A stretch of 64,000 bases of DNA from Larix kaempferi (taxonomy: Eukaryota > Streptophyta > Pinopsida > Pinales > Pinaceae): NCBI GenBank assembly GCA_027924585.1, contig BSBM01000602.1, positions 4,339,501 to 4,403,500 of the forward strand, given 5' to 3'. A program made the position numbers and the translations under genes. The stretch's first letter is position 1. Each line of letters begins with the position of its first letter. This document shows, piece after piece, positions 37,301 to 49,300 of the stretch. Below the pieces are notes generated by a model, which ran no database searches, had not been told where the DNA came from, and saw nothing but the letters and a program-made list of their open reading frames with translations.

Positions 37301-40300
37301 AATGTGAGACTTATTACTACGTCAAAGAGTATCTTTTCCCCAATCGAGCAAGCTCTCTTGGGTAGTTCGGTAGAGCAATGTCGGGTTAGTGTTCGTTACT
37401 TTACAAAAACCATGCAAGAAAAGTTAAACTAACGAAAACAAGAAAAATGAGACTAATCTAAAGCAAAAAATAATGATACGGAAAAGCAAACCATCAAGGA
37501 GGCGACACGAATCCCCCCAGGGCGTATGGGGTGCGGGCACTTGGAAAGCCCACTCGCTCTTCTTATTATTATTATATTACAAGTGAAAAAGGTGGCTTCC
37601 TTTGGTCCTTACAGATCTGGATCCAAAGACTTACAGGTTTTTAGAAATGAAGAAAAAAGAGTGTTGCTCCAGGAAGCCTTGGATGGCTTTAGATCTTCGA
37701 TTTTCCGACAACACCTCCTCTTGTTATGGCGATAAAAATGTAAAACCAACCACCTGAAATGCACCAAATGTGCCCAAACAAACATTAAAAGCATAAAAAA
37801 ATTTAAGTACTGAAAGATAAGAACTATGCACAAGTACTTAAGCAACCTGGATCTACTAAAAATAAGCTTTAAATCCTAGATCTAGTAACATACTTAACTT
37901 AAATCAACTTCTTAAAATATTCCTTTCAGATGAACCTAATTTAACTAAGCATGCAAGTAACCGTAACCAAAAAAGTTTAAATTTAAAATGAAGGAAAGAG
38001 AGATATAATGAATGTTGGAATCCTGGGAATTTTTTGGGCTATGCAGCTTACTGGTGGAGAACGGAGGGACTGTATCCTGAAAGTACTTGAAGAGAACTAG
38101 AGTCAAACTAGATCATCTGCTTATTCAAGCCTAGGCAACCTGCACAACTAAAACTACTTGCACAAAGCATCAAATCTGGTGCTTCTCATGCCAGAAATCA
38201 GAACAGTAAGCATACAAATTAGTAATAACATACTACTTCTATACCACGGACATGAGCAAGCAATATATGAAATCAAACTAGAATCATAAATCCTACCAAC
38301 TAGTAATAGTCCTTTGAGGGCCTTGATCATCCACAAATGCATCAAATAATTAAGCTACGCTACAGTTACCTCATAAACCATTGACATTTGCATCCACACA
38401 CATAGAGCACTACACCACAGATTTGCCTCCAAAGCCTTTATTATTCCAAAAGGACATTACAAAATACAGTACAAGAATTACCAGCCTTTCGGTCCTCTCT
38501 GACCATCACAGAAATGAGAGCCCAATTCCTTCTTAAATAGAAAAATGGAGGAGAGGGGTGCATTAGGGTAAGATAGTGCACGAGGGGTGCATTTCTCAAA
38601 TTGAGGAGATGAATGGGCCATAACATAAGCCTTGATTCAAGGTTGATTTGATTGAGATATTTATGGGGGATGTGATTGCCCACTCAACTCCCTCTTTAGT
38701 GGGATCAAATTCCCCTACTTTAGGAATCTGATTTTCCTCATAACTTTATTATTTTTCTATTTTTTCACTCACTTTTTGACCTTTTTGAGCAAAAGTAATT
38801 TAAGTGAAAAATAAATCACTTAAACACTTAGGAAGGTGGGTCTAGGGGTAAAGTGGGTGCTCTGAGTAAGAAAACGAGCACCCCCATGGCCAAATTGGCC
38901 TCCTAACCACACTTTTATTACATTTTTTTATTTTTTAATAAAATATTAAAAATAAGTCTATTTTACGGGAAAAAATTATTTTCTCGGAACTGATCGAAAA
39001 TCCTAGGGGACCTAATGCATGTCTATAATGACTCAATTTGATGTCTAGCATGCTCATAAACATTGACCCATGGACTTTAATAACCTCCTAAGGCCTAACC
39101 ACCACGACAAGCATTCTAGCTTTGGAGGAGCAGGAGAAAAGCTCAGAAATTATGCACTGCTAAAACACAAAACATAATTAATAAGTGAAAAAACTCCTTG
39201 GAATACCCGACTTGATTGATAAGTCATAGGAAGCCAAGTCCTTTATATAGACCGTCATGCTAGCACATTTTTACAAAATCCCCCAAGGGGGTATGAACAT
39301 CCAACTATTAAAAAAGGGGGGCAACTTGGCCTGATGGATCTCAGAACACTGATGATGAACAATTAGATTGTTCAAGTCTTCGACGGCTCACTCGGAATCC
39401 ACTAACTGCAATTTAGTGGATAACAATGCTCTCAACCCAAAACTGGCTCTCTGAGCTCTCCAAGTCGACTTCTCAAATCAATAATCAATAAGCAGACCTT
39501 ACTAATTTGCTTTACCTTTCGTTTATAACTTTGACATGGCCTGACCTAACTTTTGCATGACTAGGTTGCTTTTCTCTTCTAATTTCCAGTTGACTTGCAT
39601 TCATTGCTTTATGTGTATGAAAGCTCAATAAAGGTGTTTCAGTGCATGCAACATGAAATATGGCCCGCATGTAATGCATGCAGGTGGCCCCAAGTTCCTG
39701 TGGCCCTCAATTACCTACTGATGATCTAATAACCATCATTAAGATCTTCTTATGGTATAAATGGCATCAATCCTCAGTCAATTCCCTGAATGTCAGTACC
39801 CACTCGAACCTATGGGAATTAGATAGGTTAGCGGGATGGTCCTCTATGCTCAAGCAGAAGATGACATTACAGATCTCCTTGATAATGGCATAGAGAAATG
39901 CAAATGCAATCAATGGTATTATACTTTGGGTGGAATCTTACATATCCTATGGCCCCTACGTGCCTTCTCTCAAGCTCATTTGATAGCCCACAAATAAAGG
40001 CCTATAGCATAAAGCTTGGCAAACGTGTGCCCAATGATAATGGACCTATAATTGTTTGAATCTAAACTAACTACCTATTTGAAAATCAAGTGATGATATG
40101 CTGAGACCATGATTGAGGTAAGCCTAAACAAACAACATCATTAAACAAATCAATAATGTTGAAGTCAAGACAACAAATACCATGCTTGAGGCATTGCGCC
40201 TAGAGCCCTTCCTCATCAAAAGCCATGTGAGTGCTCATAATCCTTTCAACTTGCTTGATGTTGCCATGAGAAAAATATCTAACAAGAGGAGGGGGGGTAG

Positions 40301-43300
40301 GTGATATGGACTAGAGGTTTAGCAATGACATAATAATGGTAGGTAGTATGTGAGAACATGGATTGATAATCTATATCAAGTGGGAGAGTAATTTGTATAG
40401 GGAAAAATGCTTTAGGGAAATGGAATGGATGATGAAAAAGACACCTTTAATCTTTTATAAGTGAGAAACAGAAGGAGGCTTGCGTGAAAGTGTGAAATGA
40501 AAGTGCCCATGGAGGATTTTGCACTAGTTGTCACCTTGTCAATCTACCAATTCATGGGGCAGAGCTTGATTTAGGGACACGGGAGATGCGCTTGATGGTG
40601 TGGGGGTACGATTTAAGAGCAATCTCTGAGATAGTCTTGGAGAGAAGCCCGTACCTGACAACAGTCAACATGAGGTACAAGAAGTGGGGAAGAGGCATGC
40701 CAATTATCAAAGGTAAGATGTATATGGGATGAGATGGGGACGAGGGTACCACTAAGAGCGAAGGCAATGAGTGCATGGTCCATATGGAGAAGGTTACATG
40801 GAGAGTAGAAGGTTTTGAGTGAAGGAACAAATCCCAACTGGGATTCTTGGGAAAGACATAATAAACCACAATAACACTATCATCATAAGAGAAACATGTG
40901 AAGCTATTAGAGTTGGGGAAACATGTAAGACCATTTAGGAACAATGGGTCATGAGATTCACCACAATGGAGAAGTTGCCTTAAGTATGTTGTAAGGCGCC
41001 CAAAACTATGAAACCTTACGAAGACACTCTATTTGTGTCAATTGCTTGAAGACAGAAGGCATCCTCATAGTTGTCATGAATTGATACCAGTAAAGACCTG
41101 GTATAGGCATCAAAGTCCCCTAAGAGGAAAACATTGCCCAGACTGTAGTAGTCAAATAAGTTTGGGTATAGGTCGAGGAAGGATTCCCCATCAAACTTAG
41201 TGTGGAGTGTAAACTTCAAGAAAGATGGAGGGAAGTAGAAAATATAATGAAATGAAATGTCCAAAAATAAAGGAACACTTCCTCAAACTTGAATCCACAC
41301 GAATCTACCATGGCTCTATCCTAAAGGGACTCACGGATAAGAGATGCCACACCTCCAAATCCTCCACCATTGTTGGAATGACAAGTTCCATGTCTACAAT
41401 CTAAAGTCCAACAATAACCAATAATAGAAAGTAGCTTTTGCTTAGAACTCACATGAGCATGCATGAAAAAAAAGTATGTGTCACACATAGAATTCAATGG
41501 GTGGCACAGAATAATAAGCCTTGTATAGAGGATTCAATAGATGTTGCAGAATAGTTGTTGGTTACAGGAATTTGTGGTACTTTCACTTCTTTTGCAACTG
41601 CATATTCCCCACACACAAGATCTCATTTTACTGGCTGATCAACATTCTTCAATTATTGACATCAATGAAAACTAATATATCCAATAAACTCCCCCTTTTC
41701 CATTGATGACAACCATTCATATTCTATGGTTTACGCATGGACATTTTCCAGAGACACTTCCAACTTGTTTAGATCACCATATTATGTGCCAAAGATCAAT
41801 GGGGACATTCAGTTGACACCAATTTTATGACATATTCTATCCCGTTGACTCATGGTGAATGCTTTCTTATGTGTGGAAATGCTCATGAGGGATCGATGGT
41901 GCTACTCTATGTCACCCCTGAGGAATAACTCCAAGCTCTGATGAATTGCATTGAACGAGAATCATTGATTTATACAAGGAGAGGTGACCTTTGGTTTTAG
42001 ATTCCAAAGGTACATTTCAGTCTTCTATGACTCTTCATTTCCCTAAAACTAGATTTTTATTACAATATTTACATTTTCACCATAATCTCGTAAGATTATA
42101 GTTTCCAACATTCCCCCCTTAATCCAAAAGGGTGTTCGTGAGTCCAAGCATCTTTCTGAACTTATCAAGCTTTTCTCTACCACGTGCTTTGGTGAAGATG
42201 ACTTCAATTTGTTATTTGTGGAACAATGTCTCAAATGAATTGTCTTGGCCTCTACATGATATTGAATCAGATGGTACTTCGTGTTGATGTGCTTGGTTCA
42301 ATCATGGAAACTGGGATTCTTGGCCTCTACATGATATTAAATCAGATGGTACTTCATGTTGATGTGCTTGGTTCAATCATGGAAATTGGGATTCTTGGCC
42401 AATTTGATTATAGAAGTGTTGTCAATCAATAGGAGTAGAATTTACCTATTTCTCCTACAACTCTTCAGGTATTTTCCTGAGCCATACAATCTCCTTTCTT
42501 GCTTATGTCACAACCAAATATTCTGAAATCTTCAATTTCAGAAGATGCTCAGTTAATTTTCAATAACATGCACGCAGTGCTTGTTTTAGGCCATACAATG
42601 ACTTGATGAGTTTGCATTTTGTTCTTGTCCCTTCACAACAAAGTCTTCTGGATTCAACATGAAAACATTCTCTAATAAGTCATTCAAGAAATTAGTCTTC
42701 ACATCCATCTGATGAACTTTCCACCCATTCTATGGAGCCAAAGACAATAGAGTGCAGATAGTAACCCATTTTGTTGTGAGGAAGAAAGTCTCCTCATAAC
42801 CAATGCCTTCTTTCTATGCAAAGTCTTTCGCCACAAGCCTCGCTTTATGCTGGTCAAGTGAGACATCTAATATGTACTTGCGCTTGTAGACCCACCTACA
42901 ACTAATTAATTTGGTTCCAAATGGAGGGTCTACCAACTTCTGTGTCCCATTCATGATAAGAGCATCATATTCATCATTCTTGATGAGAGCATCATATTCA
43001 TTTTGCATGGCTTCTTTCCACTCATCATGAGTAGCACAGCTTCTTCAAAGAAAGTTGGTTCAATGTTAGCAAATAAATTCAATTCACAATCATACAAAAC
43101 ATCAATATCCTCTACATCATCTGAATTTGAATTATCTACATCTCCTCCATATTCTTGTCTAGTTGAAATTTTCCTTCCCATCTTTCCGACTTTATCAAGA
43201 TGAACACTTTCAAGTGTTTTTGTGACCCACTTTAGAACTTTCCGTGAAGGTCCAAGTAGCTCAGCTGTTGGCACTTCATTCTCTTCAAGATTCAATCTTC

Positions 43301-46300
43301 CAAACCTCTCAATCACACCATCCAATTGAACCTCCTGATCTAGTGAAGTGGTTGAAGCTTCTTCATGAGGAAAAGATGGTGTTGCAAAAGTAGATTCCAA
43401 AGATTGATCCAAGATAGGGATCCCCCCTTCAAGATGTGGAATCTCATTGTCAACTTCATGAAATACCTTTACATGGGTGAATTTCCCTAGATGATTGAAT
43501 TGCCTCTCAATAGTCTGGTCATTTTTATTCATTTCAAGAAAAAAGACATCTCTGGAAACTATAAACTTTTTGTTTACCTCATCGTACAAACGATATGCCT
43601 TGGTTGTGTTTGAGTACCCCAAGAAGATGCACTTTCAACTCCTAGCACCGAGCATGTTTCTTTGTTCCTATGGAATTAAGGCATAACAAGTGGAAGAAAA
43701 GACCCTTTGATGCCTCACCTAAGGAATGCGGCCATACCATATTTCATATGGAATCTTATTTGCCAAAGTATGAGTGGGACTTCTATTCCTCAAATAAACT
43801 GCATTACCGCAAAACATCAATTTCACATTATTCAAAAATAGCATCGAGCATACCATATTCAAGAGTGTTTTGTTCAATCTTTCTACAACACCATTCTATT
43901 GAGTATTGTATCAAATTGTAGTTTGATGCCTCATCCCATGTTGATGAATATAGTTTTCAAATTCAGTAGAAGTGTATGCTTTTCCATTATCATACGCAAA
44001 GTGCCAGTGCAAGATTGTGCTTCATCTTCAATCCATCCATAAAAACAATTCAATGCTTCATATACCTCAGATTATTGCTTTAGTAAATAGACCCAACACA
44101 ACCCGGTGTAATCATCATGAGGTATTTACTATCGTTTGTCGAAGGAACAAGCATGGGGCCACACAGGTTAGAGTGTATCAACTCTAGTTTTCTACATGCT
44201 CTGATATTTTACTTATGAAAAGGCTACTTACTATGTTTGCCAAGAATACAGTAATCACATTGTTTCAGCTTCTTCTTAGGAATGGTGGGAAAACCAAAAA
44301 TGCCATTTTTCCATAAAAGACTGGAAAACAATGTACCTTTTTCTTCTAGATGTTCCTTTCAGCTTCAACAATTTCTCATCTTCATATCTGATCATGATGA
44401 CCTAGTTGTCAAAGGATCTCCTTATCTCAACTATCCCATTGAACATGTGGATGGAATGGCCTTGTTATCGAATGTGCACCAATGGCAACAAGTTTCTCTA
44501 CAACTCTAGAAGATAGAGAACAATATGCAACAAAAAATCAGGGAATCCAGGCAATTTAAGCTTGATGGAGCCAATTGCCTTGGACTTGAGGCTAGATTAT
44601 CTGCAAAATAAAGTACACCATCTACATTGTCATCCAATTTTTCAAATAAATCTCTTTTAAATGTCATGTGAAAGATTGCACAAGTGTTAAGCAGGCAAGT
44701 ATCTCTCCAAGATGCAAATGAAGTATTGAATGTGATTTCAATAATTCCAACATTATAATGTGCAACAATAATGTGTGCATATTCAGAAGCTTTAATGATC
44801 TCATGAGCTTTACCTTTGTCTTCTTTTTTTTGTTATGCTTATCTTTAATTGTCTCCCATGGGGCCAAACAATGTTCATCATCATGTCTATTCTTTCCACA
44901 CCAACCACAATGAAGATCAGGTCTTTTGTTATGATTGTTTCTACCCCCCTACCTCTCAAATTATTTCTTCCATGTCCTAGGAGAGGAACAAGGTCTCTCC
45001 AATGGGTTGAACTATCTTCTTTCCAAAAGCTTTCTCTTTCTGCAATCCTCTCCACTAGAGTGTCAAAGATGAGGCCTTTCAATTTACCACTAGCTTGAAG
45101 TGATTCAAGGTAGTGTGAATATGTGGGGTAGTTCGTCAGTGAGAGGCAGGTCTACATCCACATCAATGGCATTGATGGCATGCATGATTGCTCTGATCTC
45201 AGATGTTGCAATCATGGGATCATTGTCCTTCATGTCTAAGTTGAAGAGCTTCAACATTAACTAAATTAGTTCCAATTCTAAATGTGTCATACAGATCTTT
45301 TAACTCCTTTAAGGCATCATGGGAGGTTTTAGCAAGTGTTATATGCTGACTACATTCACATCAATGGCATTGATGGCATGCATGATTGCTCTGATCTCAG
45401 ATGTTGCAATCATGGGATCATTGTCCTTCATGTCTAAGTTGAAGAGCTTCAACATTAACTAAATTAGTTCCAATTCTAAATGTGTCATACAGATCTTTTA
45501 ACTCCTTTAAGGCATCATGGGAGGTTTTAGCAAGTGTTATATGCTGACTAACCTCTTTACTTAAAGTAGCAACGATCAACACATATGCTTTCTTGTCTCT
45601 ACTCTTCCATATGGAAAGCTCTTTGTCTGTTGTAGGTTGTCTTGGCGCAATGATTATGGGGCCATCTACTCCTTCAACAATCTCTCCTTCACAAATGACA
45701 TCACACAAATCGTTAAAGATGAGTGTTGCTTGATCTTCCTCAACCATGTTAAAATTATAGCTTTAGAAGCTATTGTATATAATCACTGACTTCTAACTCC
45801 TGCCACGTGTCCTCATTTTTCTCTTGCCATGTATCATCTCCACAACTGCTATGTGTCATGTCTTCACATGCCAAGTGACAGGTGTCATGTATAGGGGGTT
45901 GCTTCACATGCCAAGTGACAAGTGTCATGTATAGCGAGGTTGCTTCACATACCAAGTGACAGGTGTCATGTATAGGGGGTTGCTTCACATGACAAGTGAC
46001 AAGTGTCATGTATAGGGGGCTTCTTCACATGCCAAGGGACAAGTGTCATGTATAGGGGGTTGCTTTGCATACCAAGTGACAAGTGTCATGTATAGGGGGT
46101 TGCTTCACATGCCAAGTGATAGGTGTCATGTATTTGGGGGGTTGCTTGCGGCAGCCACCCCAAACCATAAATAGGAGCCACCCCCTTCCCTTTTGTTCAT
46201 GCAATTTTTCTGAGGTGTGCTCTTGGAGGAGGTGTAAGGTCTTTCCATTGCAATAGAGGAATAGTATGTGCAACAACAAGCAGAGGAGTAATACTTACAG

Positions 46301-49300
46301 CAAGCAGATGATAATACTTGCAGAATGCAAAGGATAATACTTGCAGCAGGTAAAGGATATTGTAAGGAGATTTAGGTTGTCATACAATTCTGGTGTAAGT
46401 TATGTCTGCTATTATATTTTTGTCTTAACACAGCATAAGTGAAGTTTATGATGATGATGTAATCTGAACCTGATATCTTATATAAGAAAGATTGTTTGGT
46501 TGGAGTTTTTCTCCCTTCTAAGGGTTTTCTCCAGGGTAAAAAATATTGTGTTCATGTGGAATGAATTTGTGCATTTTTTATTATGACATGTATTTATGCT
46601 TGAATTAAAACTTGACATGGTATCAGAGCTTTGGGTGTGAACAGAGCTCAATTCTGTAGATTCATGAACCTACACAGGTCCTAGGGTTTAAGTTTTATAA
46701 AGCACAGTCCTAAGTTTCCTGTTCAAACATGTCTTCTTCTATTTGTGTTCGGCTTAAAGATATGCTAGAGGGAGCTTCAAACTTTAATGTTTGGAAGTTC
46801 AGGATTATGAATATTCTACAAGAGTTAGAACTAGATCATTTTGTGACTACAGTGGTGGAAGAACCAGTTTCTAATGCTACTAGTAAGGCATCCTTCAGAA
46901 GGAATCAAGCTAGAGCAAAGAGAGTTCTTTTTTATTCTGTAAAAGATAGTATCATGCCAATACTAACTTCTCTGATGACAGCTAAAGACTGTTATGACAC
47001 TCTCGTGAAGTTGTATGAAAAGACTACACCTAGTCAGAAGAGAAATCTAAAGAACAAATTAAAGTTTTTAAAGATGGAGAAAGGTGAGTCTATTGCATCC
47101 TTTTGTTCTAAAATTGCTCAGATTCATGATCAATTACTTGTCACAGGGGTAACTATTGATGATGACGATCTTGTTCAAACCATATTTGATGGCCTTCCAT
47201 CTTCATGGAGTACTTTCCTTTCTAGTGTGAATGGTAGAGAGATTCAGCCTACTTTTGAGCGTTTATGGCATGACTGCCTTCAAGAGGAAAGTCGCATGAC
47301 TTCAAGAAATCATGTTGCTAATGATGACAGTGTTGCTTTGGTTGCAAAAACAAGAAGAGGAAAGAAACCTTTCTTTAAAAGGAATTTCCAGGAAAACAAG
47401 ATCAAAGGTAACTTCAAAGGTAAAAATTTTGATATGTCTAAGATTACATGCTATAATTGTGATAAAATGGAACATTTTGCTAAACACTGCAAATTCAAGA
47501 AGAGAAATTTTCATAAAAAGAAGCATCATGCATCTATTGTTGAAAAAAGAAAATCAAATAAAAGGGTAGGTGAATCTCTCGAGAGACATCAGAAAAGGAA
47601 AGAATACTACCTAGTATCCGCTCTTTTTGGTCATCTAACTACTGACCAAAACACTTGGTTAGTTGATAGTGGAGCATCAAAGCATATGACTGGTTACAAA
47701 AATATCCTTTCAGATTACAAGGAGAAAAAAATACTCAGTGCAGGTACAGCTTGGTGACAACTCATGTTATGATATCAAAGGGATTAGTTCCATATCCCTT
47801 CAGTTAAGATATGGATCTATCATTCATATTGATGAGGTCTTATTTGTTCCTGGCATGAATAAGAACCTGTTGTCAGTCTCTTCACTTGAAAATAAAGGCT
47901 ACAAGGTGGCCTTCATGGATGATAAAGCAGTTCTCTGGCCAAAAGATGGAAATCTAAATTTAGTTGAAGTTATTGGAATTCGTGAAGGAGGTCTCTACAA
48001 GGTATTGAATCATCCTGCTCATGCTCTTATCCATTCTATAGTCAGTCGCAGCTAGTTATGGGAAGATTCAATCATCTTCACTTCAAAGCTCTTCCTGGAC
48101 TTCAATCTATGGTAAGTGGTATGCCTTCTATTTCTTTTGATAAAGTTGAAGTATGCAAAGGTTGTTTACTTGGAAAAAATGCAAAGAAGTCTTTTCCTCA
48201 CAGTAGTAGAAAAACTAAACAAATCTTAGAGCTTATTCATTCTGATACTTGCGGACCAATGCCTTCTCCTTCCCTGAATGGTTTTCTCTATTATGTCAAT
48301 ATTTATTGATGATCTTTCTAGAAAATGTTGGATTTATTTTTTGAAGTTGAAAAGTGAAGTGTTTTCCAAATTTAAAGAATTCAAAGCTTTAGCAGAAAAC
48401 CAGATAGGAAAACACATTCAGATTCTAAGATCTAATAATGGAGGGGAATATGAATCTTATGAGTTCAAAAGCTTTTGTAAGGAAGTTGGTATCAAACATC
48501 AATTAATTGTTCCTTACAATCCTCAGCAAAATGGCGGTGCTGAAAGAAAGAACAGAACTATATGTGAACCTGCAAAAGCTATGATGTTTGATCAAGATCT
48601 GCCAAATTCTCTTTGGGAAGAAGCTATAGCCATAGCTGTATACATCCAGAATAGATGTCCACATGCTATCCTAGAAGATAAAACTCCTGAAGAAGCTTTC
48701 TCTAGTAAGAAACCAAATGTAGATCACTTAAAAGTATTAGGGTGTCCAGTTTACATCCATGTGCCTAAAGAGAAGAGAACTAAGATGGTACCCTCAAGTA
48801 AGAAAGGGATCTTTGTCGGACATAGTGAATCTTCTAAGGCTTACAGAATCTATATCCCAAGTCAGAAACAGATCGAGGTTAGCCGAGATGTAACTTTCCA
48901 TGAGGAAGTTGTTTTTAAACAATCTAGAGAACTTCAGATCGATGATGATCCAGACTCTCCTCCAGCCAAGACTTCTGGTTTTGACTTTCAGAGGGAGGAA
49001 AGTCATGATGATCCAATGGATCAAGATCCAGTGTTGGAACCTCCTATCAAGAGAAGACCTGCTTGGTTCAAAGAAACTCTGCAAGAAGCAGAGAAACATA
49101 TAGCCCCTTCAGGAACCTTTAGAGAGAGAAAAAGGCCTCAAAGATTTACAGGTTATGTTGCTTTGGTAAGTAACATTAGTGATGTTGAACCTTCTTTGTT
49201 TAATGAAGATAACAAGTTGCAGGTTTGGAAAGATGCCATGTTGGAGGAATACAAGTTCATCATGAAGAATAATGTATCGGACATAGTTCCCAGACCCAAA

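Larger units (their letters stand above)
25758..39871 (-). mobile_element. Element F: Ty3/gypsy chromovirus, minus strand, inserted in the LINE RT
   Basis: 3' LTR at 31,132-31,492 plus 25,758-26,682, split by element T. Coding interior at 31,493-35,760. 5' LTR at 35,760-36,444 plus 39,426-39,871, split by element H and partly deleted. gag, protease, RT, RNase H, integrase and chromodomain are all recognisable but broken. Both outer ends abut halves of the same LINE, which identifies the insertion point inside LINE RT. The LTR edge at 25,758 is decayed (tcataatatacc where tgtaatatacc is expected), so that coordinate is approximate and no clean target duplication is readable. Confidence 0.82.

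Noticed and set aside
45862-46140. CRISPR-like array in the C LTR
   Set aside because: 40-bp units are head to tail without spacers and lie inside an LTR; the sister LTR has the same units.
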